Positions 35,746 to 47,372 of a DNA stretch of 64,000 bases are shown here, in pieces. The stretch comes from Karalla daura (Eukaryota > Chordata > Actinopteri > Chaetodontiformes > Leiognathidae), in the NCBI GenBank assembly GCA_029224185.1, contig CM055210.1:14106900-14170899 (forward strand), written 5' to 3'. A model generated the notes under the pieces. It searched no databases. It saw nothing but the letters and a program-made list of their open reading frames with translations, and had not been told where the DNA came from. The first letter of the stretch is position 1. Each line of letters starts with the position of its first letter. The translations under genes were made by a program, and so were the position numbers.

Positions 35746-36101
35746 TCCTTGTTTAGCAAGCAACCTAAAGTCCCGTAATCACTTTTGTGAGTTGTTGAAA
35801 AGACCAGATGAGCATGAAAGCATGAAAGGGCGCCAGATTTGGGAAGATCCGCACTTTGCTTTGAACATGAAGTAACGTGAACATCATGTGAGCGGCAGGA
35901 AATAATCAGTATAAAGCCTACTACATGTGGTTGCCAGATAAGCATGAAAGGGCGCTCTAATTGGGCCGTAACATTCCCAAAGCTAAGAAATATGACCGTA
36001 AAAAGGTTTTTAAAATAGCGTCTGAGTCATTTCTGATGAAACCAGCGCCTCAAGGCCTCTGTTTTCACACCAGAAAACCAGGATGAATCCTAGATCCAAC
36101 C
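35746..36101 (+). mobile_element. Family B, two overlapping partial copies in tandem
   Basis: GTTCCTTGTTTAGCAAGCAA through GCATGAAAGGGCGCCAGATT represents the first half. The sequence then restarts at GAAGTAACGTGAACATCATG and runs through GTGGTTGCCAGATAAGCATG, GAAAGGGCGCTC, GGGCCGTAACATTCCC, GCGTCTGAGTCATTTCTGAT and the terminal GGATGAATCC. The diagnostic CATGAAAGGGCGC block therefore occurs twice, at about 35822 and 35943. Confidence 0.75.
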
Positions 36102-36292
36102 GTTCTAGATCTGCTCCAAACAGCCTGAGAGCTGCTGCTACAGTACGCGACCCGGCCGACCCTCAGACCACAAACAGAGCCCGTTCGCGGCATCGTGCTT
36201 TCGTCAAACTCAGGTCCGTTATATTCAAGTAAATATGTGGAAGCCGCAGAGCAAATGAAGATCAGGTGCTGGAGAACAAACACAGCTCTGGC

Positions 36293-36345
36293 CCTCTCTC
36301 CCTCTCTCTCTCCCTCTCTCTCTCTCTCTCTCCCTCTGTCTCTCT
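36293..36345. repeat. (TC)n microsatellite
   Basis: TC with CCCT interruptions. Confidence 0.95.
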
Positions 36346-37162
36346 GAGCAGAACACGGTGTTTTTTAAGTTGAAAATTGTTTTTTTTCTGGGTAGGGTTG
36401 GGAGGGGGTGGGGGGTGGGGGGGTGGTTTGTCGAAGGGCAACTGTGCAGCTTTGATTGCGAGCCAGTACCTGATTGTGTCTGACCCGGTGCCAGGGGATG
36501 AAGGCCGCGGCTGGACTCCATCTCGGCCTGAGAGAGCCCGCGGGCTCCGTCCAGTTGGGATCCGTGTTTTTCTTTCTTTTCTAAATAGGAGCGCACGAAA
36601 CAATAACGTCGCCTCCTCCCTGACATTTAGGAGGCGAGCGGCCGTGTTAGAGCCGAGCCAGCGCAGCAAAAGAAAGCCTCGGCGGTCCTGAAGGTGAACG
36701 AACGGCTCGGGGGGGGGGGGGCGTCGACATCACAGAACGGCATTAGAACTGATGTCAAACACTCGAGGACACGTACGCACGTGTCTGAGGGCTGATGGAG
36801 GGAAAACGCTGCAGAGTGCACTTTGTTTGGAAGGCGATGTTGTCAGGGGGCTAATGATGTGGAAACGAGGCTATGACAAGGTTTAATGCTACGGCAAGTC
36901 CTGACATCTGCACTAAAAATAGCAAAAGTAAGAGTTAAACAGCTGGGAGCTGTTGACACTGTGTGTATGTGTGTGTGTGTGTGGGGGGGGGGGGGGTTAG
37001 AGGTGCAGAATTTATAACCTCTATATAATGAAAATTACAGAAGCATGAAAGACACAAGATGATCTATCACTTAAAGGTAACAGTCAAAGAAATTGGAAAT
37101 AAATTAAGCGAATGAGGAGTGGCATCTGGGTGAGGGATATATTCATACAGCATCAGGATGTA

Positions 37163-37193
37163 TTTGTGTGTGTGTTAACACCCACACACACAA

Positions 37194-37216
<23 letters not shown>
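37163..37216. repeat. TG/CA hairpin plus (CA)n array
   Basis: TTTGTGTGTGTG (37163-37174), loop TTAACACC, CACACACACAAA (37183-37194): a perfect 12-bp stem. CA units continue to 37216 and grade into TATATATA. Confidence 0.85.
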
Positions 37217-37224
<8 letters not shown>

Positions 37225-38594
37225 GTGTAGCTTTAGTAGTAGTTGTAATATGTAGAGTAGATAGTTAAAATTCTGTTTTTTCACCAGTTCCAAGTTACAG
37301 TAAAGTAAATCGGTTGGATTGATTGCTCTTTAATTCTGAAAAAAAGGGTAGACAATAAAGATGATCGTCATCATAATATAGATTATTATTTTTAATTCAC
37401 CCTCTATACTGTAATGTGACAGAAAGTGCACTTTGAGTGATGTTTTTAAGCCTCGATTTCATTGAATTGGATTTAGATTTCGTATATTCATCGTTTTCTT
37501 CTTTTCATTTTTTACTATTTTCTATTTCTTTTTTATCCCAGCTCCTCCTGTGTGAGATCAGCTACTTACTGGTGTGTTGTTATTTTACTTTTTATGCATT
37601 GGTAGAAACAGAAAAATAGTGAGTTAGAGAGGAAAAGAGCCGTCTGTCCTTCTCAGCCCTTCTCACCGTTCTGTGACAGCAACAATGTTGAGATGTGAAT
37701 TTCATGGAGGAGCTCGATCTAAAAACACATGTTCTGCATCTAATCGGCTCCAGGTTCCCTCACCAGGAACGTCCCATGTTCGTGTTTAAGACTGAAATCG
37801 ATTATCGGATTAATGTTTGAGACAATATTGTCGTTCTCCCTGCTTAGAAACAGCCCCAAATTCAGCTCCACCTTCTATCAGAATCACCATTAACATCGTA
37901 TCTGAGACAGGATCGGAACCCGGGGCTCCGTTTCCCAGGAACCAGGGGGTAGTTTTAAGTTACCCCCCCTTATTAACAAAGGATGCAAAGGATTCATAGA
38001 CACGGTAGTTACAGTACATTTTGTTGAGTTTATTATTCACTTGAGACTCTTTTTAGGGCTGTTTTGCGTCTGAGTCTCGTATTTCAGCCTTAATAGAAGG
38101 AGGTTTTATTCCAAAGAGAATATATGAGTGAAATGAAGGGCAGCAGAATCATATCTGAGTGCAATTAAAAGCTCCCCTACTGTAGCTCGCTTTTTTTTTT
38201 TGGTCCTCTGTGCATCCGGATGGAGATAATAATGTTAAACAGAGAGTACGAGCTGTTTCTCTACCCCGGGTAGCGTTTGCGTTTTCCCAGAAGGCAACAG
38301 CTGTGTTTAATAGTGGCCGAGGCGCCAAGGCCACAAACTGGACCAGATCCAGAGCTCTGAGGGTTTAGAGGGGGGAGGAGAGGGGAGGAGAGGGAGGAGA
38401 GGGAGGGGAGAGGGTTTGGTCTGGACAGGTTCAGACCCGGAGCAGAGCTCTGTGATGGTCCGAGTGCCGAGCTGGCTCTGGGAGCTTGGCCTACATCGCA
38501 TCTTTGGACGGGAGATGATCCGTGCAGTCCGCTCCGCTCCTCTCTCAATAAACAGTCGCCGCATTCAAAACACGATTAGCAACCAACGGCATTT

Positions 38595-38745
38595 TCTCAC
38601 TTCCAGTCTTCCAAAGTGTTGCGATATAACGTTAATATGCTTTCTTTTTTTTTTAGGTCGAAAGTTCATGTTCTCGAGCTTTATTATTTCCTGGAAGTGA
38701 AACAACCTTCCACTGCGATGACCTCTCTCTCACTGTTGGTTTGCC
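38595..38745 (+). repeat. Left copy of a ~120-150-bp direct repeat
   Basis: TCTCACTTCC, GAGCTTTATTATTTCCTGG, CTTCCACTGCGATGACCTCT and GTTGGTTTGCC recur in order at 39557-39675 with substitutions and a small length difference. It flanks, with its partner, about 810 bp containing a family B copy and a second repeat. Confidence 0.75.
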
Positions 38746-38773
38746 TTTTTTTTTTTTTTTGAAGAGGACCTTG

Positions 38774-39049
38774 AGTGGAGTATTTATCCTTTCTCTCTAG
38801 CGCTAATGTAGAAGATACGGTACACTGGCTGCATCAGAAATGCCTCAGATGCTGTTTTTCAATCCTATTTTTAGCTGTGGGAAGATTACGGCCCATTTGT
38901 GCACAGATTTGGCGCCCCTTTCATGCTTATCTGGCAGCCACATGTAGGCTTTACGCTGATTGGCTGTCTTTTTCGGACACAATGATCATCACGTAACTTT
39001 ACGTTCTCCTTGCCAAATGACAAAGCTAAGCCACTTTTTCCAGTGGTAA
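38774..39049 (-). mobile_element. Family B dispersed repeat copy
   Basis: A reverse-oriented, well-preserved copy: GGAGTATTTATCC, CTGCATCAGAAATGCCTCAG, ATCCTATTTTTAGCTGTGGG, GGCGCCCCTTTCATGCTTAT, CTGGCAGCCACATGTAGGC, GATTGGCTGTC and CCACTTTTTCCAGTGGTAA. A 15-base T run sits just outside its left edge (38746-38760), which would be a poly(A) tail in family orientation, but other copies lack one. Confidence 0.75.
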
Positions 39050-39084
39050 GCCAGATTTAGAGCATGAATCAGATGCTGAAGATG

Positions 39085-39530
39085 ATGAAGAACCAGTGTG
39101 TAACCCAACCGTGTTCTGTGTTGTGTTCACTGCCCGTAGGAAACCACAGCACTGCCTCACCAAATTTGGTACACCCATTTATGAACATATGTTGAATGAA
39201 TCTGGACACTGGGCCATTGCAAACTTTTATTCTGAGGACTATGGCAGCCATTTTCAAAAATGGCCGCCAGTGGTTACTGAATGCTTTGCCTCCCCTACAG
39301 CTGCTGTCATGTTTTCAGTACCCCAAATATAATTTACTTCAGCTCACATTTTAAAGTGGGACAAAGCTATATTGCAATGAAACAATACAGATGTGACAGC
39401 TGTGGCCACTAGGAGGCGATTTTTGTTTGAAATATATCCACTAAGATATGTACAAAATGTGGTGCTTTCATCACAGAATCAGACGAGTGTTGTGATATAT
39501 GTGCCGCCCCACTATCTTAGCTTCCCTTTA
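39085..39530. mobile_element. Probable dispersed teleost repeat ('TTTGGTACACCCATTT' type)
   Basis: Contains CACCAAATTTGGTACACCCA, ATTTTCAAAAATGGCCGCCA and GGCCACTAGGAGGCGAT, phrases I associate with abundant fish interspersed repeats. There is only one copy in this window, so assignment rests on memory. It lies between the two direct-repeat copies at 38595 and 39557. Confidence 0.4.
39403..39420 (+). promoter_or_regulatory. CTCF-like motif inside a repeat
   Basis: TGGCCACTAGGAGGCGAT matches the CTCF core well, with A for G at one position. It is probably carried by the surrounding dispersed repeat. Confidence 0.2.
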
Positions 39531-39556
39531 AGTACAAACAGTAACTGAGGGCGTTG

Positions 39557-39675
39557 TCTCACTTCAGGACTTTTATATACTTTCTGGGTTTAGAGTTCAC
39601 GTTGGAGAGCTTTATTATCTGCTGGCACGGAGCAACCGTCCACTACACTGACCTCTCCCTGGCTGTTAGTTTGCC
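39557..39675 (+). repeat. Right copy of the ~120-150-bp direct repeat
   Basis: Partner of 38595-38745. Shared blocks include GAGCTTTATTATCTGCTGG, CACTGACCTCTCCCTGGCTG and TTAGTTTGCC. Confidence 0.75.
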
Positions 39676-40420
39676 ATCGGAGCAGTTTATAAGTAACGGT
39701 CTGCCTCTGTAGGCAGAGCGAGGGCAGAGGGAGAGAGAGGGTGAGAAACAAAGGGTGCATGTGCACTCGCTGGTTTTTTCACTCTGGGGCACGGGTCTGT
39801 CCTGATTCTTTCCAGTTTGGGTTCAAGTACAGGTTGCAGCTCTGCAGGCTTCTTTGTCTGTTTCTCTTCTTGTTTTTCTGTTTTTCATTTTGTGTTCACA
39901 GGGCTTGATTACATTCCCCCAGTAATGACAAAGCAGCGAGATGATTGGGAAAGAGAAAAAAAAAGAAGTGAAAACTTAAAAAGGTTTCACGAGGTTTTAA
40001 TTCAACTTGGTGTTAACTGGTGTTTTTATTTAACCGTCGTTTATTCACATTTCCTGGTTCAAACCCTCGGATGGACGCCGACCAGAAGCGCTAAAATTAT
40101 CAGCGGCCTGTTCATGGTTTGCATCTTTGATACATGACTGACAGGTAATTAGACTAATTAGCTTGTTAGAGTTTAGAGAGGGCGCGACGCCTCTAGGTAG
40201 CGTGGAGTCAATTAAAGTCGAAACATGTAGATACGAATGGATTTTCACCGTAACATTTCCAAAGAAGTCATTCAGAGTGCTTGTGTTTACATGCAGCACA
40301 CGTTGCAGCCAGAACCAGATCACAACAGCGGCTCGGAAACGTGACTCGTTCCAAAGCGTTTGTGCATTGTGACACTTGAAGGTGAACATGGAAACAAACA
40401 TGTTCGAGCAAAAACCACAA
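39676..40420. other. Gene-free stretch
   Basis: Unique-looking sequence with a GAGAGAGGG patch near 39730. No supported gene; the frame at 39817-40137 has no recognisable motif. Confidence 0.6.
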
Positions 40421-40600
40421 GATGAGATAAGATAAGAACCTTATTTATCCCCTGAGGGAAATTGTTCTGTACGGCAGACAATAATTAAAACAAACACTAC
40501 AGTTCACATTCACAATACACAACAGTCCATATGATTATAATATAGTCCAATATTGATAGCATTCTAAACAAGTGTACATACAAAAGTATGTAGTTTAAAA
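40421..40600 (-). mobile_element. LINE 3' end with pentanucleotide tail
   Basis: In minus orientation it reads toward CAATTTCCCTCAGGGGATAA, ATAAGGTTCTTATCTTATC: the typical end of a teleost LINE, finishing in a short TTATC array. The upstream part shares CATTCACAA and ATACACAACAGT with the copy at 62424-62720. Confidence 0.65.
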
Positions 40601-40738
40601 CCCTAGTAATGAGGGGCGTTCAGGTACCATGGGAAATTTGAGAATTTGACAGTTACAGCAGTTTCTACCCGAGTAGCAAGGTTGCATTCAGGTACCATGG
40701 GAAATTTGAGAATCTACTTAATGTTTGGACACTCCCCT
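40600..40738. mobile_element. hAT-like MITE, right part
   Basis: Two tandem copies of the internal monomer (GGCGTTCAGGTACCATGGG and GCATTCAGGTACCATGGG, each followed by AAATTTGAGAAT) end in a decayed right terminus TTGGACACTCCCCTG. The left terminus is missing; the LINE 3' end adjoins directly. Confidence 0.7.
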
Positions 40739-41724
40739 GAAGATGCATAGAGATAAATAATAGAAAAATAGAAAAAAAAGGATGAATAATAAAAAAGAAC
40801 AACAAGGACAACAACGCTCAGACTATTGCGCAGACGTATTCTATGTTGTTCTCTCGTCCTCTGAAACCATCTCCTCTCTGGGATCCCTGGAGGACCCGAC
40901 GCGGCTCCATGTTAACAATCCTCTCCACTTCCAGCACCTTCAGCTCGGCGGTGTGTGTGCGAGATGGAGGCAGATTCTAGAATGACTTAAAAATAAAGAG
41001 TACGAGTAAGTGTCGGGGATGGAGGAACAGAGCGTAAGACAATGGAAAAAGGGTCTTTACCCAGGAGAGTGGTGTTTATATCTATGGGTGAATACATAAA
41101 GTTGGTTGAGCGTGAGAAAGGAGCTCGCGGCGGAGGCGGCACACACTGAGACGGAGCTCGGGGCTCTCGGAAAAAGCTCAGAAATCAACAGAGGGTGGAT
41201 AATCTACACACCAGGACTATTGTGGGAAAAGTGCCTCGGCTCTCCGTGTATTAAAGTGATAGAATGTTCTCTATGGTCCATTTAGGTGAGGAAAATGGAC
41301 TTGGCCGTATGTGGCCCATCGCGGGCTGCAGAGACAATGGGCGACTGGCAATTTACGGTCAGGTAACTGTAAATAGGATGTAGGATGTAGAGCTGCAAGA
41401 GCAAAAAAGAAAATGTTCTCCAGAGCTTTTAGTGGCGCGACACACTAGCGATGAACCATAACAATCTGTACTGATTATTACCAGGCAAATATCCCCCAAA
41501 AATGATGTCATAGGACTCATAATGACTGTTTTTCTGTTTTTGTTATTATAGAAAATAACATTTAGATTTATAAAGAATGACTTCTATTTCCTTACACATA
41601 TACTATTTTATTTAGTTGATTTATTGTTATGTTTTCATTTGTATAAAGAATCATTATGTGATAAAATATAATTATATGCATTATATTAGACATTCTCCCA
41701 TTGCAGGTTAAAGCAAGGCATCTG

Positions 41725-41726
<2 letters not shown>

Positions 41727-41759
<33 letters not shown>

Positions 41760-41790
41760 TTTTTTATATATTATTATTATTATTATTATC
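41727..41790. repeat. (TTA)n microsatellite
   Basis: Two TTA blocks separated by TATATTTTTTTATATA. Confidence 0.95.
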
Positions 41791-42737
41791 AGTATTTAAT
41801 ACTGCTGCAGCTGAGTGAAACAATAATCAATAAATAAAATAATTTATATAATTAACAATTATATAATAGCATATTGTATATGTTTATTATAATTAATTAA
41901 ATTTATTTACAATTATTTACAATTATATTTACTATTCTTTGTTGGAATTACATCATTAGAGATGTCTGCTAAATTATTATTATTATGTCATATGTGATAT
42001 ATGAACCACATGAGAACCATAAATCTGTCTTTAGTCACTATTATACAGCTCTCTTTGTCTCATCCTTTATCTCAGGTGTGTATGTGACCTATTAGAAGCC
42101 GGAGATAGAAGCTCAGAAAATAGACATGTAACACCGAGCCCAATGGAGGGCTTAAAGATTTAAAGAACACACACACACACAAAGTGTTAAGACACTTAGA
42201 CAAATATGCAGAGAAGAGGAAGGGCTGTATTGATTTGACTAATTTCAACGTGCTGAGTCGCTATGAAACACCTGCCCCAGACACAAGCGCAGCTGTTTGT
42301 CTTGGCAACAACATTGCAACCCTGCAACCCCCCATGACCCCAATCCATCATCCGCCTTGGACACACACACAAACGCGCGTGTACACACACACACATACAC
42401 TCACACACACACTAACACACAGGCATGGTGCCGGCGGACCCCCTTTCTCCACCAAGACCTTTGGAGATGTGTCAGAAGAGAGGAAGAGGGACGGAGCGAG
42501 CGTGAATCCCTGGAGGCTCGGGTCTTCACCTTCATCGCTGTGACTCTGGGAAAATGCACAAACAGGAAACACGGTCGTACAACAATAACACCCACAAAGA
42601 CACAAGCAGTCAACAAAAACTGTAGGCTGTGGAACATGAGGCTGATACCTGCAGAGAAAACCTCCTTGAAGGACTTCTTTTGATGTGATTTTACTCTTTG
42701 TTGATATTACATACCCATAGATGTTCATGGATGCATA

Positions 42738-42778
42738 AATGGATGGATGGATGGATGGATGGATGGATGGATGGATGG
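42738..42778. repeat. (GGAT)n tetranucleotide microsatellite
   Basis: Ten GGAT units. A compound (GACA)n/(GATA)n array follows 40 bp later. Confidence 0.97.
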
Positions 42779-42817
42779 AAGGGAGGATGGCTTGGTAGGT
42801 AGGTAGACAGACGGCGA

Positions 42818-42818
42818 C

Positions 42819-42889
<71 letters not shown>

Positions 42890-42899
42890 TAGATAGATA
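42818..42899. repeat. Compound (GATA)n-(GACA)n-(GATA)n array
   Basis: GATA units flank about 13 GACA units. GATA/GACA satellites are well known in fish and reptile genomes, including on sex chromosomes in some species; nothing here shows such a location. Confidence 0.96.
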
Positions 42900-43081
42900 A
42901 TTCATGCATTTTCAATAAAACAGAAAATGTATCGATCCCTCCAGAAGGTTCCTTTCAGGAAACTGACGAATTTATTCTATTCTTTTCAATCTATTTCTTT
43001 TATATGCCCATTTTAGATGACTATTTTGTTAACACTTATCTAATCTATGTCATGTTTTGCTACCTTTTTGCCTGATGCCTG

Positions 43082-43287
<206 letters not shown>

Positions 43288-43461
43288 GATGTAAATACAG
43301 ACACTAACACATACCCAGTTCACCCAGGTCCACCTCAGATCACAGACATCAAATGACCCTCTGTCCCTGGCGGCTCTGAGTGGCAGCAAAGGCGTGTTCC
43401 TGACGTGTTCCTGCGGGAGAGCGAACGCCCCAACGCCATAAATTACATCTACAGCACGACT

Positions 43462-43462
43462 A

Positions 43463-43532
<70 letters not shown>
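43462..43532. repeat. (CA)n microsatellite, about 31 units
   Basis: One CATACA break at the start, then a pure tract. Confidence 0.98.
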
Positions 43533-43535
<3 letters not shown>

Positions 43536-44603
43536 GAGAGCTCATTTATCTGCTAGACACATACTAACTACGCATTCAGTGTCATATTTATGGACACACA
43601 CATCCATGTGGACAGGCTGTCTAGACGCAACACTAATTTGATGCACTTTGGTTTCAAGCTACGGACGGCGGCCATTAGTCTGCACGTCGCCATCCAGCGC
43701 CCAGACATGAGCGAGTGCACGCGCCCCAACAACACAGCTCGGGGAATTTATTCCTGGCAGCTTATCAACTATGTCGCATGCACTATTTATCAGCGATTGT
43801 TTAGCTTGCATAGCGTGCGTGTGCGTTACTGTGATTCCCCCTGTGTGTGTGTGTGTGTGTGTGTGTGTGGAGGCCCCGTCTGTTTACCTATAAGGAAGAC
43901 TAAAACTAACAATGCTTCATCGTTTGCATCTTATGTAGACGTGCTTATAAGCACCCGCAAATGGGTCCCCCAGGACGGTTAGCTAGAACAAAGACGCTAC
44001 GGCCAGTTTATGGCAAATTATCAGCTGGGCTGGAAATGTTCACTGAACTTCACCTCAGTTGTATTTTTTTCATTTTCACCTTCATACCACTCATATTTTG
44101 CTGTTTAATTGTAAAGCCACATACACATACTGTATTACCCATACACACACATACACACACATACTGTATGTATATAGATAGATAGAGATTTATTGTTAAT
44201 AATAATGTAAAATTCAATAGATACAGATAGATGGATAAAAGACACACACACCTATACATATACCCTATATATTTATATATAGTATATGTTGAGTAAGTAT
44301 ACTGTAGCAGCATATTTATACATATATTGTTTGTATTTGATAGATATAGAGACAAACAACTACTATACCTACACAATGCAGCTTTCCTTGCATTTTGTGC
44401 ATACGACAGAGATTCCGATCAATCGGAACCTGAAACAGTTCCGTGCTAATGTGATCGGGACAATCACAGACGACAGATCCGGCCGAGACGGGAACGTATG
44501 AAGGAGAAGAAGAGCTGAAAGTCCTGTCCTGTCTGACACCCGTGTACAGAAACCCCATTATTACGTGTAAAAATGACAAAAAAAACAGATGACAAAACAC
44601 CCT

Positions 44604-44644
<41 letters not shown>

Positions 44645-45702
44645 CAGCTGAACGTGGGAGATATTTTATCCTGGCTCACAGGGCAAGCCACTGACACAGA
44701 GGTAAGAAACAAGATAGATTCTCAGCCGCACCACATTTATCTCTATTACTTCCAGCAACACCAGGCATCTAAATTCCACTGATGACAGCCCAGGGGGGTT
44801 TATACCAGTTATCAGCCTCGTCCCCCCTCATACTGAATGTTTAGCGCTCTCCATGCTCAGAGCTGGTTATTTCTTTGTCTCTGATAATAAACAGAGCGGG
44901 CGAGGATGGTCAACCCTACCTCGTCCTTTCCAGATTCCCAACAAGAGGACTTTGAATGCGTGTTGAAGACTCCTTGACTTTGCCCTTTTTTCGCTTGGCA
45001 TCTGAAATTCCTGCGCCTCAGACTGGAAACCCTGAGAATCGAGGCTTTGGCTTTGAGCTAGCTCGTGCTAACAGCCACTCCATCCTGGTCGATCTACACC
45101 TGTGACCTTTTAGAAAGACGACATCTGCACCTGTGCCTGGAGCAACGCCTCCACCCCATTATTCCTATTTAGCTCTCACACAATCACAGTCACGACCAAT
45201 CAATCAATCGCATACGTAGAACAATTGTGTCAAAAAAATGTAAATAAAATGTCATAAAATGTCAATGATATGTGCACAAATCCTGCTAAGCTTAAGTCAT
45301 GAATCATAAAAGAGAAAAACAAGACGCTAAGTAGCATGAAATACCCAGAAAACGGACGCAAATAAGCAAATCATGTTATTATATATTATATTGATTATAA
45401 TTAAGTAATTAATCAACATTTTTATTGAATTATTTTTAAATCACATTAGTAGACAACAATCAATCAAATTATGCAATTAATACCAATTAGCTCTTCTAAT
45501 ATAAACAATTTTTCTACTTAAACTCTAATTAAAAATGCATTCCAGTTTCTAAAACAAAAAACATGAATTATCTGTGAAATTCCAATTATGCCATTTAGAC
45601 TTTATTAAAATAATGGATTAGTCCATGTGACATTCAGGAAGTGACATCACACCAGTCTTTTTTTCTCTTCTTCTTCCTGTTGAAAACAATGCAAATTCAC
45701 TC

Positions 45703-45742
45703 ACCGTGGGACTAATAAAGGAACATTTTATCTCATTCTGAA
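45703..45742 (+). mobile_element. LINE-like 3' tail fragment
   Basis: GTGGGACTAATAAAGGAAC, then TCATTCTGAATCTTCTG, resembles the GGGA(C/T)TAATAAAG...TCTGAATC end of teleost L2-type LINEs. The extent upstream is not clear. Confidence 0.45.
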
Positions 45743-46436
45743 TCTTCTGGCTCGTGTCAGCACACACACACACACACACACACACTGTTGTTCTGAGCTG
45801 ACCTCAGGTACCTTCCCGGTGTCACACGCCAACACTCGCCTGTCCGAAAAGAAAGGACTCTCGCCCTCGTGGAGATCCTTTAAACTGCTCTAACACAATT
45901 TCACTGGACCATTAGTGTCACATGTCAAAGCTAAATTGTTTAATGGCTTTTTTTTCTCTTCTCGAAAATGCCCCCGAAAACGCTTTGATCCGAGGAAACT
46001 TACATGAACTGTGACGCCTGTTGCCAGTTTAATAATAGACACACACACACACACACACACACCAGGTCACCAGGCACCATATGTGAGGAAACAAGGATGG
46101 AGAGAGGAAAGAAAAAAAACTGTAATTGTCCTTTACAGATAAACAGCGCTAGCTCAGTGTGTGCCTAGTTGTGCCAGGTGGTCTCTTAACGTCCAGGAAG
46201 CCGACGTGCCAACAAATCTCAGGGTCTGTAGGCAGCGCTGGAGGTTGCTGGGTATCTGCAGCAGGCAGCAGGCGACCTCTGACCCCCCCACACCCCCCCG
46301 CACCCCCCTGCACCAGTCCCCCCGGCACCCGGCGAAGCGTGGCCGGGCCCTGGGATGACCCCGCTCCCAGCGGGGGGGAGCTGCTTCCAGGCAGTAGAGG
46401 AAACGATGCCCCTCATGGCTGAGCTGTTACCCAAAC

Positions 46437-46438
46437 AC

Positions 46439-46486
<48 letters not shown>
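46437..46486. repeat. (GA)n microsatellite
   Basis: GA with one AAAG break. Confidence 0.97.
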
Positions 46487-46487
<1 letters not shown>

Positions 46488-47096
46488 TGTTAAGATAGGG
46501 ACGAGTCACGAGTATGACGTGTGATCTAGTACGAGTAATCCTAATGTGTAAAATAGCAGGGAGGGGATCACAGAGATGGGAATGGGAAGAAAAGAGAGGA
46601 GAGGGGTGAGATATGAGACGAATGCACAAAAAGGCGTCGGATGGGCGGCGAAATAAATGTATTCAAGGTCACATCCCGTGGATTTGTGAGGGAGGAGATC
46701 TGCATTCAAGGATATCGTCGATCTGGGTCCGAAGGGAGGCTTGGTCAACAATAGCGAGGATGGCAGCGAGAAAATGGGAAAACAAATGGAGGGAGGGGAG
46801 GGTGGGGGGGGTTGGAGAAGAAGAAGCGATTGAAGGTTGAGCTAAAATGTGGTAAAGGTCATAGACGTGCCAATTTGTGAGGCCGGCGGCGTAGAGTGGA
46901 GACGCATCCCAACATGCAATCACCTAAATCCAAATATTTTCATTGTTGCTCTGAATCTTGTTTACCAAAGCTGCAGAATGATTCAGTCCCGTTTAGTGCA
47001 GGTTTTAAAGGGGACCACGGGAAGGGAACCAAGAATGAGAATCTGGCTCGACTCTTTATATTTAGACTATGACTGGAGTATATAAAGACCAGACAA

Positions 47097-47372
47097 GATC
47101 ATTCATATTAGTAGCAGGGAAGACAGCCAATCAGAGTCAAGCCTACACGCCCTTCCATAGCTTCTACGTTAACCAGGATAAATAGATCAAAAGATGCTAA
47201 GCTACGTTGTTTAGCAAGGAATGTAAGTTAGGCAATCATTGTGCGAGAAGAAGACAGCCAACCGGTGTAAAAGCCCACATGCGGTTGCCAGATAAGCATG
47301 AAAAGGCATCGGATTTGTGGCAGAAATGGACCGTAACGTTCCCACATCTAAAAATAGGATTGTAAAAGTCAG
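47097..47372 (+). mobile_element. Family B, deleted copy followed by a second copy
   Basis: 47097-47189 has GACAGCCAATCAGAGT, GCCTACACGCCC and then jumps straight to CATAGCTTCTACGTTAACC and AGGATAAAT, so the CGCC-to-ATTTCTG middle is missing. 47192-47372 restarts at GCTAAGCTACGTTGTTTAGC and continues through GACAGCCAACCGG, GGTTGCCAGATAAGCATGAA, GGACCGTAACGTTCCCAC and TAAAAATAGGATTGTAAAAG. This is the second tandem pair after 35746. Confidence 0.75.

Larger units (their letters stand above)
36102..38594. other. Gene-free stretch
   Basis: (TC)n 36293-36345, G-rich runs 36397-36426 and 36709-36721, TG followed by a 14-base G run at 36969-36996, a 12-bp-stem hairpin at 37163-37194 merging into (CA)n to 37216, and AT-rich 37230-37620. 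No supported gene. Confidence 0.6.
40739..43081. other. Gene-free stretch, AT-rich in the middle
   Basis: 41560-42000 is strongly AT-rich and includes (TTA)n at 41727-41790. Short CA runs lie at 42168-42180 and 42359-42420, the latter with CGCG and TACA breaks. Frames at 42184-42905 are repeat translations or random. Confidence 0.6.
43533..47096. other. Gene-free stretch
   Basis: (TG)n 43842-43869 and 44608-44641, short CACATACA runs near 44125-44165, AT-rich 45360-45620, (CA)n 45760-45785 and 46039-46062, and a C-rich patch 46285-46330. No supported gene. Confidence 0.6.

Noticed and set aside
38775..38996. The peptide phrase FHAYLAT shared by frames near 38.9, 47.3 and 57.7 kb
   Set aside because: It looks like a conserved protein motif but is the translation of the family B block (reverse complement of GGTTGCCAGATAAGCATGAA) in three repeat copies. 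The frames around it are not conserved.
38595..39675. Interpretation of the direct-repeat-bounded blocks as miniature LTR retrotransposons
   Set aside because: The flanks do not begin TG or end CA, no primer-binding site follows the left flank, and no polypurine tract precedes the right flank. The enclosed sequence is made of unrelated repeats.
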